Source: Adenanthera pavonina (lineage: Eukaryota > Streptophyta > Magnoliopsida > Fabales > Fabaceae). From it: a DNA stretch of 64,000 bases. Each line of letters starts with the position of its first letter. The stretch's first letter is position 1. This document shows positions 44,811 to 56,798 of the stretch, in pieces. The stretch spans positions 11,193,001 through 11,257,000 of the forward strand of contig JAIVEN010000018.1 in assembly GCA_026686845.1 (NCBI GenBank), written 5' to 3'. A program made the position numbers and the translations under genes. The notes beneath the pieces were generated by a model that saw only the letters and a program-made list of their open reading frames with translations, ran no database searches and was not told where the DNA came from.

Positions 44811-46093
44811 TGTAATATCCTAAAATTTCCTATTTGTACATGGTGAATTATTATCTATGAAATATGATATATGACATAAATGAGAATTTTATGTGAAAAT
44901 GCTGATATTTAGCCCATAAAAGTATTAATGTGATCCTACTATACGATTCTGACCTTATTGGTAATTATAAAAAATTCAAGGTCATTAATGGTAAATATTT
45001 TTAATTTGTAAATTAGCAAGAATTGCAAATTACACCATAGAATGTTTATATAGGACCCTAATTGATGCCATTGGGCCTTGATAAGATAGAAAAATCCAAA
45101 GAAGAAAAGGAATTGGGCCAAGAAATGATTTATTAAAAATAAATTTTATAATTAATGAACTTGGACTATTATTTGTTTAGAATAGACAAGCCCAAGTCTA
45201 TAAAGGAGAGGATGGAATATTTGGATATTTTTGACAATTTTGGAAAATTGTTCAAAAGATTCTAAAGGTTATTGGATCAAGCTAAAATGTTTAGATCCAA
45301 TAAGTATAATGCTCCATTTTTATTGGGCCAAACCATTATTCATGAGTCTAAATATGTTAGAAAAATTATTAATGAATCTAAATTATTTTTCTAGGCCCCG
45401 GGGTATCTAAAAAATTTTACTAGACAAAAATTACTTCATAATGGTTTGAAAATAGTACGAGCTTCGAATTGGGCCATTTTCTTTCTAACAAAGTCTAATT
45501 ATTTGTGAGACTCTTTTTGGACTAGAAAGAGCCTAGAAATGACATCCAAGAGAGGGAGAAAATGAGTGGAAATCATGTTGCCAACAATGCTAGAAAAAGG
45601 AACAAATTTGGACTCTTGGATCAAAATTAGATCAACAACTAGAATTTACTCACTTTTTCTATAAATAGAGAGTTCCTCCGCTCCTATGTTTCACATCTAA
45701 AACGTGATCTAGGGATAGAGTGTAGAGAGAGGAAGAAGTCTTGAAGAAAGGGAGGAGGAAGAAGGAGGAAGACAAGGAAGAAATTCTAGGATTTTCTCCA
45801 AGATAGCATCTATCCTAATTTTTGAATTTTATTTTTAAGTAGTTGATTTGATTTAGTTTTATATTGCCATAATTATGAAAAATATGTTTTAATAGTATGA
45901 AAGTGTTTATATTTGGACCAAAGCTAGGATTTTGCTTAAAACATGATATGATCATACATGAATATACTTGAATATTGAAGAACAATTATGAATTTTGTAA
46001 GAACATACTTTGATCTTGAATTGTTATAGCAACCTCATGAAAGCACTTTTTTATGTCAATTACTTAATTAATATAATGTTTGAATGTGATAAT
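44811..46093 (+). other. LTR-like segment A
   Basis: Begins TGTAATATCC, has a TATA box (ctataaatag, 45659-45668) about 850 bp in, and then a purine-rich leader. The end is not defined. No coding sequence. Confidence 0.4.
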
Positions 46094-47922
46094 TGTAACA
46101 CCCATACTATTAATATTTAAATTTTAAAGCTTAATTATTTGAGTGTTTGGATTAATGGAATGGTAATGAAAATTTAGGAAAAATATTATTGAGGTTTTGT
46201 AAGTTGAAGAAGTCCAAGTGAAGTCGCCCAAAGCTGAAAAGCCTATACCTAAAACCCAAAAGAAAAAGAAAATTAAAATTATATATATAAATTATATATA
46301 ATAGTAAAATAAAATAAAATAAAAAGAAAGGAGGAAAGGAGTAAAAGGCATTACGCCTTTCCCCAAACACAAAAGAAGGCATTATTTTGCCTTATTGAAA
46401 AGAAGGAAAGGTTGCAGAGGGGCGACCAACTTAAAAAATGAAAGGAAGGGAAAGAAAGGTTCAAAGAAGCCGAGAGGAGGGCATTCTAGATGTCATAAGG
46501 CTCAATTCTTTGGAGGATTCTTGGCCAAAGTTCTTGTGGTAAATGTTTTTTTCCTTTCTCTCCTCCCTCTTTTATTCACATTCAGCACTGTTCACCAACT
46601 TGGAGTTGGAAATTTTCGATCTTATTGCTTTAATGCTAGCTTGGGAATTGTTGGGAAAGCTTAGAAATGGTGTTTAATGCTTGTTCTCACCTGGGGTGTC
46701 ATTGTATTGTATGATTTCATAAGTTGTAGGCTGAGTTTTTTAATTCAAGTTTGAACCCTAAGTGGGTCAATTGGGGAAAACAAAATTAATTTAGGTTGAG
46801 GCTATGAAATTGCTACAGGAAGCTTTTATGGATGCTCATGAGTGTGTATATCAAGTTTTGTATAAATTGGAGTTGATCTGAGTTATTATAACTTGAAATT
46901 TTTTGAGTTTATTAATACTTGAAATTGGGGTTTATTGCATCTTAAATGACATAGTTAAAAATATTGTTCTAGAAGCTTCTTAAGATGCTAGAGAATCTGT
47001 TGAACAAGTTTGGTAAGATTAAAAGTTGATTTATTATACAAAAGGTTTACTTGAAAATCTAACTTTATTGAAACATCGAATGTTTGTGAATTATGGACTA
47101 ATTGAAAATTCTCATTGTTGGGTCGTAGAATTTGTACCTTATGCATCTTTGGAACATGGAGAATACGTGTATAAGGTTTTATGTAATTTGGATTTGATTT
47201 GTTAGATAAATCACTTGCTCGAAAATGTAACTTTGAAAATGTTGTAGGTAATGTGTAAAATTAGCTAAAAATTGAAAATTTGTTGTGGTTGATCTTTGTA
47301 AGTTCATACTTAGCCTTTGGAATGTTGTAAGACAAATTGTGAAAGGTTTTATTATGTTTGGATTTGACTTGTTTCTGAAGGGACTTGTTTGGACCATGAT
47401 CTAATGTGACTTTACTGGTATATTTTAAGTAGGTAAGAAATTCTATGGATATTGGGTAACTCTTTGGAGCTTGTTGAGTTTGAAATTGAGTCGCAATAGC
47501 TGGTAGGTAGAATTCATGGCTTTTGGCTCTTAATCGTATGCATTCCAATGGCTAAAGTACAAAATAATTATTTTCTTCAATATTTTAGCTCTCAAGCATG
47601 AATATCCTACTCCTGGGGTGATTCATACTCGATGTGTTGCTTGTTTTCATGCTTCTAAGGTAATCGGAATTCCTGACCCTGAATCATTTGCTTTATTCAC
47701 TGCTTACTTTCTTGTATGCATGTATATTTGTATTGATACTTGAGCTATTGTGATTGTAGCTGGTTGCGGTGATCGCCTTGGATTGTGTACCTCATGGGTA
47801 TGTGTTAATCATACCAAATTACATCCTTTCAGCATATTTTCCTTGAGTTACGCATTTATATTTGTACATACTTGAAACTCAGGATAGGAAAATGTATAAG
47901 TTAATCCTAATAATGCATGGTA
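46094..47922 (+). other. LTR-like segment B
   Basis: Begins TGTAACACCC. No supported gene; frames at 46395-46664 and 47261-47548 show no homology I know. Near 47785 it contains one unit (tgtgtacctcatgggtatgtg) of the array found again at 49370-49690, so it continues to the right of the solo LTR. Confidence 0.4.
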
Positions 47923-49337
47923 GTATGTTTTTGCCTTATTATGTATTATTTTATTTCCATGAAAGATTATAAATCCTCATCTTTATTTTAGATCTCATGG
48001 GGAAACTAGGCCCCTTTTGTAGAGTTGGGAGACCAGGAAAACAGGAAGAGAATGTAACTTGAGAAATACAATGGGAGCAAAGAAGGAAGCAGGCATATGA
48101 AGAAGACCACGCCGTAGCTTGATAGAATGAAGCCGCAGCCTCATAGCAGACAGTGACGAAAGACCACGGCCTGAGATGCCTTTGCCGCGGCCTTATAATA
48201 TGAGGCCGCGGCCCCATGACAAATAGTGAGCTAAACACCACGGCTTGATGACACGAAGCTGCAGCTTGGATCTTGTAGCTGCGGCGCCAACCCTTTGTTA
48301 GCAAAATGCAGAGCTTCACTTGAACTAAGTATTTGAAGGGTTTAAAAGAAATATCCGAGGAGACTGAGCTAGGGCATGAAGTGGACGTCCAAAACTCAAC
48401 TTTGGGAGCTTGGGTTTGTTAGGGTTTGGCTTCTTGAAAGAGATTAAAGCTAGGGTTTGAAGCGTTGAAGAGATGTTAGCTTCCCTCTTTGGTTTTCTTA
48501 CATCTCCTTCCTTTTCTTACTTGTGTTCAATAATGATGTTGATTGAGATATATTTTATTGTGATTTTGTTGAACATGAGTGGCTAATGCTCTATTTCTAG
48601 GATTATTCAGAACTCTTGTATGGATTAAATACTCATTTCTCCGTTATATTTGTGATTAATGCCATCTTTTTGTTGATTTAGCTCTATTCTTAATGTCTTC
48701 TATTGTTTGGCCACCAATAAGATTGTCTGGTTTATTTAAGTTATACTTGAGGAAGCTAACTTACATAGAGAATTTGAGTTGAGTCATGTGAGAACTCAAA
48801 TCTTGCCTTATTGAGTGAAGAGTTGTGTTACTGAGGTAGAGATATACTCACTAACCTCGTATAGTTACTTAGGATTTGAATTGAATTTGGGAGTTTAATT
48901 AACTAGTTAAGAGATTACTTAATTAATTAAACTAAACAACTATTTGGAGATTCGAGAGAGCACATATAGCTAAATCGGTATCCTGACTAACATAATCTTG
49001 CATTAATAACAAATGTAAAAGGAGTTCAATTGAGTATTTATGAAATACAAGGGAGATGAATAATCCTGAATCTCTTTGAATTCTTCAAGTCCTAGTTGTC
49101 CTTGCTGCTAATTTTATACCCTTGTCTTTCATAGTAGAAGTTAATTAAATAGTGAGCCTTTTAATTACTTTACTTGAATTAATTGAAAATGCGATGTCCA
49201 ATATTTAATCACTTTTAATCTAATGTCCAATGTTTAATCACTTTTAATCTAAGTCCTTGTGAAAACGATACTCACTCATCACTTTACTATTACCTCGGCC
49301 CGTACGCTTGCGGTATAGCTGGGTAGCAAACAGTATG
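47923..49337 (+). mobile_element. Probable solo LTR (Athila/Tat-like) with gtatg duplication
   Basis: About 1.4 kb. Its right end reads cgatactcactcatcac, then gtacgcttgcggta and gcaaaca, a pattern I know from ends of long Athila/Tat-type LTRs. The body includes a segment with gagtggctaatgctc and a GC-rich patch at 48095-48295. gtatg lies at both borders (47923-47927 and 49333-49337). The inner left end is TTTTTGCC, or TGTTTTTGCC if the TG is counted in the LTR. It interrupts a tandem array. No internal region is attached. Confidence 0.6.
48095..48295. repeat. GC-rich degenerate repeat patch in the solo LTR
   Basis: Repeats of ccacggc.tga, gccgcggcc and gaagc.gcagc in an otherwise AT-rich region. 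Confidence 0.6.
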
Positions 49338-49369
49338 TGCTGCCAAGGTGTGTCATGTGTGTAGTAGCA

Positions 49370-49690
49370 TGTGTACCTCATAGGTGTGTGCTAACTATTA
49401 CATGCAAGTGAGATCCGTATAGCATGTGTATCTCACATGTGAGACCCAATGGCATGTGTATCTTGCAAGTGTGTGTTGGCCATCTTGGGAATTGTAGTTG
49501 TTAGACTACTTTGGACTGTGTACCTCGCAGGTGTGTGCTACCAAGGTATGTCATGTACATGGTAGCATGTGTACCTTGTGAAAGTGTACTGACTACCACA
49601 TGTGATTGAGATCTGTATAGCATGTGTACCTCACGGATGTGTGCTGGCTATCTTATCAGGGTGTGACTGTGGGACTTATAATCAACATTT
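49370..49690 (+). repeat. Degenerate tandem array, catgtgtacctca-type units
   Basis: About six units of 50-60 bp built on gcatgtgtacctca, ggtgtgtgcta and a cta.c linker (starts near 49368, 49430, 49451, 49510, 49562 and 49617). An outlying unit lies near 47785 and a weak one near 49805. Confidence 0.75.
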
Positions 49691-50288
49691 CCTGGGAGTT
49701 TGCTCACCTCTCAGTTATAACCCAATGAGTATGCAATTATATTCTAGCTTGTTATCAACAACTTTTCTTACATATTGACTTTCAAGTATACATGTAGATG
49801 TTTTACAAATGTACCTCCTACAAGTGTGCTAACTATGACACTAAGGTTGTGGGTTTTGGTGGAGCCTAACTAATGGTCATGTTAACTTAATAGTTTGTTA
49901 CTGTTGATATTCGAAAACTAGGAATTCAAATAGATGCAACAATACCAAATGAAATTTATGATATTGTTTCACATTTAACTGTATCAATAGTCTGGTTATG
50001 ATTTTGCTCTTGGTTATGGAGATTATTATCTCACCCTTCTGGTTTACATTTTTTGAGGTGATAACTTAGTTTAAGTAAGGGAAGGCAACCAAAGTTATGT
50101 ACTCCTACCTATCTCATATGGAGATAGATGTGTAAGTTGCCTGGTATATTTTTTTTCTCTCACCTTGAACTTATGCATCATGTTTATGAAATTGCCAAGC
50201 TTAGAGTAGGCATCTCGAGAATGTTTCCTTTAATTACCATAATGATTGATTATGGATTATATTTTGATTGGAATTATTGCTAAGAACC
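49691..50288. other. Non-coding continuation of segment B
   Basis: No gene. Likely the end of LTR-like segment B. Confidence 0.4.
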
Positions 50289-53200
50289 TGTAGCATCCCC
50301 ATATTCTACATGTAATCCAATGACTAATTGATGGTAAGAAAAGACGTAGAATTGCTCTGAAATGATATGTGATTATTAAGGATACTTGGAAATATACTTA
50401 AATAAGTTAAAGGCTCAAAATAGTATAAAAAGATCAAAAAAGGGGCTTAAGGGGAAAATAGTCATTTTGTTAAAAGGTAAGGGCAAAATGGTCATTCTAG
50501 AAAAGTAGAGACAGAAAATAATATTATAATACTCCAGTGCAAGATAAAAATACAAGTGATACATGATATGTGAGTCCGAAGAAGGAAAAGTATAGGTACT
50601 ATAAAAGACAGGTCCCATGTGAATAGTAAATGCCGACAGAGTAAGATAAATAGTAAAAAGAAAGTAAGACAAATAAACCCCACATGAAAAAGTAAATAAA
50701 AAAAGGTAGTGCACCTTATAGATAAAGTACATAGAAAGAATACAGGATATAGTAGAAAACCTAGGTAAAAGCACGCAAACCAAAGCCAAATGGATATGCA
50801 AAAATTCAAGATAGTAAACTCTCTCTCCTTCTTACAAAAACCGAAAATTTAAGGGCCTTAAAGGACAAAATTGCCCATCCCCCCTCTCTCTCACAATGGA
50901 TAAAATATCTAAGGGCAAAGAGGTAAAGTTATATAAAATAATGAAGATTAATCTCAAGCCATTAGATCAAAGTATCATTTAAGGGTCCAAATCCTCCCAA
51001 GCCTTCTATAAATAAGCTTGCACCCTCATTTCTCTTTGCTAATTTTAAGACCACAAGGTGAGAGGTTAGAGAGAGGGAAAGGGAGAAGTTGAGAGTGTGA
51101 GGAAAAGAAGAGAGAAAGGAGGAGAGGAATAAGAGGAGAAGGAAGGCAAGGGAGGAAGCCCCAAAGGTAAAGGTTCTCTTCTCCATTTTCTTGTTGTTTC
51201 TTTTGTAATGACCTGAAACATTATCTCTAAGAAGGACTTTGTCGAATGGTGTAGGACTAGAGGGAAGGATCAGAATTGGGAATAAAGAAACAAAGTAATG
51301 ACATCGCGGCGAGCAGTATTGATACCATGGAAAATGAGTTGGGATTGGGCTTTTAAGCCTAGACAGTAATGTCTCGCACTGCGGTGACCTCAAGTAGTGC
51401 CACGGCACCAATCGTGAATCTAGTTTAAATCAGAACATTTCTGGCTCATTAGAACAACAAGAAATGGAGGAAGAATGAAGTGCTCTGCTAGGGTTTGGCT
51501 CTTGGGAGGTGAATGGCGCAATTTGAGGCATGGGGAGCTTGATTCTTATTGGTAAGTCATCCCTCACCTCTCCTCTTTGTTTTTCTTCAAGATTGTTCAA
51601 TGTTTTTGTTAGGTATAATTAGGGTTTCAACTTTGGATGCTTTTCTGCCAATTAATCTGTGTTTAAATACTTCATTGATGTATTATTGGATGTGTTTAAG
51701 CTCTAGGTTAAGGATTTTAAGTGATATATTTTCCAAACCCTAACCCTCAACCATTGATTTAGATTATTTTAGGTGTTTTAATGTATGGGTTTGAATTGGA
51801 AAGCTTTGTTTCAGTCGGATTGTGCTTTGGGTTGATATTTAAGTTTACTAAGTGTTAAGAAATTGTGTTAGTAATGGGAATTCGGTGTTATGTAGGTTGT
51901 TTAGTTGCTCAACTGAGATCTCTTGACTCCATGTAGTGTTTAAAAAGTTTGAAAGTAGTCAATAAGTGATTATGTTATGTTTGAAGAATGGGCTCCTTCG
52001 TATATTGATTGGTATATTATGAGTTTGATTGTGTATCTTGGTTTGGCATAATGTGGTGACATGATGCTTGCATCCCTGATATGTTATAGTGATTATTGTC
52101 TTCCTTGGCCTACCATGGTATCGCGTGGGTTCGGATGATTGACATAACCAAGTTATGTTTTCCTATGTAATATCAATTAATTATTTATATATGTCTAATC
52201 CTTCTCATATCATGATATGCGCATCTTATATATGTATATATTTTTCTCTTTCATATCATGATATGTTTCTTAGCTCGAATATGGTAATCCCTTTTCATAT
52301 CATGATATATGCAGTTTCACAGTTAGTGAGTTTTCTGACCCTATCTTGAATTATGACGAAAATGGATATTGGTATTAATGAATATTAAATAGTATGAGTA
52401 TGATGGATGTTGGCATGTTAATGATTATTATGCACCACATGACTTATCATATATGGTCTTATGGCATGCTAGCATTGCACAGGATAACATGTGCTAATGT
52501 GTTAACATGCATCGGGCATTGTCACATGATATACATTGTTGAGATATATGGTTTTGGTGAAGATACTCTATATTCGACGTGGTATGTCAATCCTCTAAAT
52601 AACACATGAGACCTTACGTTCAGGCAGTGCGACTTATGTTATTACAGATACTAAATAGTCATCCTATGGCTGGGAGTTTCAAATGGCTATGAATTGGGGT
52701 GCACATTCTCTAAATAGCCACCAATTTGGATAGTTCAGGGGAAGGAAAGTCCATATCCAACTTTTGGTGCAGTGGTTTTTAGCCGGGTCATAACCATTGG
52801 GAAGAAAGCTGGGTAGTGATCCCGGAATGAGCCTTCACGGGTTATTGGAAGAGGGCTACTAGTTAAAATTACCTTATTATGGTAACTAGCTCATAATTCT
52901 AGTCATATATATGGGATCTATGTCTGCATATCATGCATATTGTATTCATGTTGAGTTTGAAATCTGAATAATGTTATGGAAACATGTTTATATATTTATA
53001 TGTTTGTATATATAAACTCCTAGTTATTGGGACATATGTCTCACCCCGTGGCTAACAATCCCAAGTGAGGGATCTAACACTAGCAAGGAAAGGACCAAGG
53101 AGAGCTTGGGCAAAGAGGACTGAGAGTGCACTTGTGAATAATAAGGACTGTGTCCCCATATATTTGTTGTTTGTTTGTTTTTCTAGTAAAATGCAAGTTG

Positions 53201-54990
53201 TGTTAGTTGCATAATACTAAAGGTATCAGTGTGTATCTATGTGTTCTGGGATAGTGTTGTTGTATGACTCCTTTTTTAATCTCTTGCATTTCATGTATGG
53301 GCTTGCATGTGTTTTTGAGCTCATGAACATATTGATGGATCGATGAGTAATAATTATATTCTTATTGTGGTATGGGATGTCCGAAGCATGGTTGTCTTGT
53401 GGTCTTGGGCAATGGACCCATGGTCCCAAGTCTCTTTTGATGTGTTTAATTGGTTAGTGACTGTGGTTAAGCTTCTAAGTCCTGTTTGTGTGAAATGGGT
53501 ATATAACCCATGAGCCCAAAGTTGAGTTCAAGGGGGGTCAAAACTCATAGTAGTGATTTCTTTGGGATGAAACATCCTTAAACATGGTTATTGGGCCCTG
53601 TTGGTATGGTCTTAGATTGGAGGAGTTTTGTTTCTCGAATTTGGTCAAAAGCAACCAATTTGGTTTTAAGTGTCCAAAATCTCCATACAGAGGTATTTTG
53701 AGGTGTAGTTAGTGTTTATGGTTAGAATAGGAGTAGAGTGACTTATGGGCTTTGGAATGCGATCAATTCAAGGTTGGAATGAGAAGTTATGCACGTTGGA
53801 AGTTGGCCCATTACATCGACAAATTACTAATGCTTCTATTGTCATTGGCACTATGGTGCCATACATTTCTGTCCCTTTTGCTTTTGTTCCAGTATTGCTT
53901 CGCGTCACGGCACCAAGTGGCAAGGCCGTGATGCCACCCCTCTGTTTTGTCATCTTTTCCACGTTCTCCTGTCTTTATGGGTGGTTTTTGGGCTTATAGA
54001 ATTTATGTTGTTACATCTTTTCTCTTCCACTTAGCATGAGATAGGTTAGGGTTTAAAGCATTTTCTCCCTCTTCCACTACCCTTAAGTCTGGGCCAAAGC
54101 ATGATTGTGAAGCTATGGTTTGTGTCTCATGGAGTTAAGGATAGTAGTGAGTTATGATGATGATTAAAGGCTTGAATACATGCTAGAATGATGAAAAGAA
54201 TAAAGTTTTCCAATTGGGTTTTTCAAGAGGAAGGTTTTGGCCAAACCAAGTTGGTGGCGTTAAGGTTGGATTTTGATGAAACTAATGATTCCAATGTGTT
54301 CCTTGGGTCCAAAATAGTTAAGAAAGGTTAAGAGATTAAAGGTTAAGGGTGGTTTGCAAAATGTTAAAGTTTAGGACCATACATGCATACTTGAGTCCAA
54401 ATCATGTAGCATGGTGTTTAGTAGGCTTTTTATAATGTTTATAGGCTCACAACAAGCTAAGAAAAACAAACCAAACCAAGTGAAAGGCAAGTGGGAAGTT
54501 AAAGATTTTAAAGCTCTAAAGTAGTCTCTTGCTATGTCTTTATGTTATTACACAATAATGTTTTACATGTTTATATGTTATGAAAATGTTGTCATGTTGT
54601 TATTATGATCGTTTCTATGACTGGTTAGCTGTTTATTTGATAAGAGCTAAGCTCAGGATGTCTTGTTTGTAAGTTGTTATGTTGCCGAACTTTTGTTAAA
54701 CAACATGGATGTTTTATGTGTTTTATGAAAGTATGCAATGACTTTAATGTTTTAAATGTATTGCAATGATGTTTTGGCTTATGCAAGTATACTATTGAGA
54801 TTCTCCAATCTCACCCTTATAGTTTCCCGATGTTATGACCAAACAATATCAAAGGAAAGGATGTTGGCAATGAAGAATGATGATGCTGAAACTATTAATG
54901 AACACTGTTTATATTCTATAATTACTGTCTATTCTAGGGTATTATGTAAATTCATACATTGCTTCAAAAATTCATTGGTCTATAATATAG
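50289..54990 (+). other. Nested LTR-like segments C and D
   Basis: C begins TGTAGCATCC (50289) and has a TATA box at 51006 and a purine-rich leader to 51165. D begins TGTAATGACC at 51204 inside or next to it. Two patches with a shared gtgccacggcacca or gtcacggcaccaagtgg theme occur at 51300-51415 and 53890-53940. No coding region is supported. Confidence 0.4.
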
Positions 54991-56798
54991 ATAGAGCTAT
55001 GTCTTATGAACAATATGGCACTGGTTCAGATATAATTGGAGTTATATAATTGAAGTTATGAATGTTTTCCAAAAACTATTCCAATTTAAGTTATTTTCAA
55101 CTTCCAAAGCTTTAGATGGGCATTCTGTCTAGTAGGAAATTAATAATGTACAATGTTTTAGAAAGTAAACATATAGAGCTTTCTAATAATACAAAGAATT
55201 CACAAATTGGTTATGTATCTTATGAGATATGAATATCCAATTCTATGGCTCAGGATTCTAATGGAAACTGGAAGCAAAAAATGAACAGTAAAGTTTGGAG
55301 ATTAAACTGTATGAATTTGAGTGATAACTTTCCAGTTTCATATTTTTTTCCATGAAATTCAAGATGTGCACAATTTGTAGAGAACACTCATAAATGAGTT
55401 TTGTACATTTAATTACATTTTTTTAAAGTTTGCTGCTTAAAAGATTGTAAAAGTGCAAAAAACAGTTTTTAACAATTTTAAATTTTTAATTGATTCAAGC
55501 TCTCAAAGGGCTTTTAAATTCTTCTAAACGAGACAATTTACATGGGAAATGTATTGAAATATAAGATGTAACAGAACCACTGAATACTAAGCTATCATCA
55601 TTGTTGTTTATTTTACCAGTATTTTTTTTTTTTTTTTGGTGAATAACGGGGCCTATGCCCATTATTTCACCAATATTTTAATTGGAGCTAAATGGTGGAT
55701 TTGGAAAGATTTAAGCCTCTAGTTTGCCTTACCAAAATATCCATCTATTTCTTTTGTGCTGCTGATACTAAAAATGCTAAAATTAAATGTTTAAACAAGT
55801 GTTCTATGGGGACAATTGAGTTATACTCATTATGTTACCGAAAATTCAATAGAAAGGCTCATGATTCAATTGGGTTTGAATTCTTGGCATTATGCTCAAA
55901 TTGGGTTCAAAATTCTTTTCATGAAACTTTGAATTGATAAATAATGTTTTTTTTATTTTAATTATATCATTCCTAAATCGTAGTTTAAAAATTTAAGGTG
56001 TTGCAATAATGATGGTATTGAGATTTTTCAAAAATCTCATTTTCCATAATTCTAACCATGATTAGGTCCAAGCCATATAATAGAGAAAGGGAAGGACTTG
56101 GAGTAATGAAGAATTTTAGAGATTATTATGATATTATTTTGGAAGTATATTAGAAATTATGTAATTAAAGTTATGAATTATGACATAATCTAAATTATGT
56201 TTCACATTATTATCTGTGAATGAAATTATGTTTTGACTGGATTAGATGTTAATTTATTACCTAATAATTAATTATTTTATTATTGTTAAGTATATGGGTT
56301 GAAAAAGCCTATTATGATATTCATATACTTAGTGAGGAAATACCTTAGGAAATTTATTAAGACATCATGAATAATCAATGGTATAATGAAGAGAAAGTCA
56401 TAAGCTTTAAATTATGACCAAATTGACCCAATTTGGTTAAGTATAATTCAAGTTATGGAATTTTAAAGAAAAAGGGTCAAAATCTGAAAATTTGTTGACC
56501 AAATAAACAGTAAATTTTGCCTATTAAAATGTATCAATTGATCTGGATAATTTCCAGTTGGATACTTTTCTCTTGTAAAGGACTTCAAGAACTTCAAGCA
56601 GAAACTTGAACTACCTCAATATGATTTTTGTAGAATTAATTATAATTTTTTAAAATTTAATAAAAAATTAAGGGATACCAAGTAAATAGTAACCCGATTG
56701 GATTTATGGTCAAATTTTTAACTTGGCCTATTTTTACCTCTAAATGGATTCCAATGAAACCTAAGTCATATGAAATGAATAGATATTGATTCCAAAAG
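54991..56798. other. Non-coding right part of the 12.3-kb insertion
   Basis: AT-rich DNA with no gene. Its last bases join the viral remnant at a taaggt copy. Confidence 0.45.

Larger units (their letters stand above)
44514..56798. mobile_element. 12.3-kb non-coding insertion splitting the pararetrovirus remnant
   Basis: It lies between two halves of one viral protease-RT region. taaggt occurs at both borders (44508-44513 and 56799-56804), a possible target duplication. Inside there is no recognisable gag, pol or transposase. There are instead several LTR-like starts (TGTAATATCC 44811, TGTAACACCC 46094, TGTAGCATCC 50289, TGTAATGACC 51204), TATA boxes at 45659 and 51006, purine-rich leaders (45720-45780 and 51060-51160), a solo LTR and a tandem array. 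A large non-autonomous LTR element (LARD-like) with later nested insertions, or several nested LTRs, would explain it. I could not pair the ends. Confidence 0.55.

Noticed and set aside
47951..48319. 122-codon minus-strand frame in the solo LTR
   Set aside because: Produced by the GC-rich repeat patch. No homology.
50415..51411. Minus-strand hydrophobic frames of 105-149 codons
   Set aside because: Composition-driven frames opposite the purine-rich leader of an LTR-like segment. No domain is visible.
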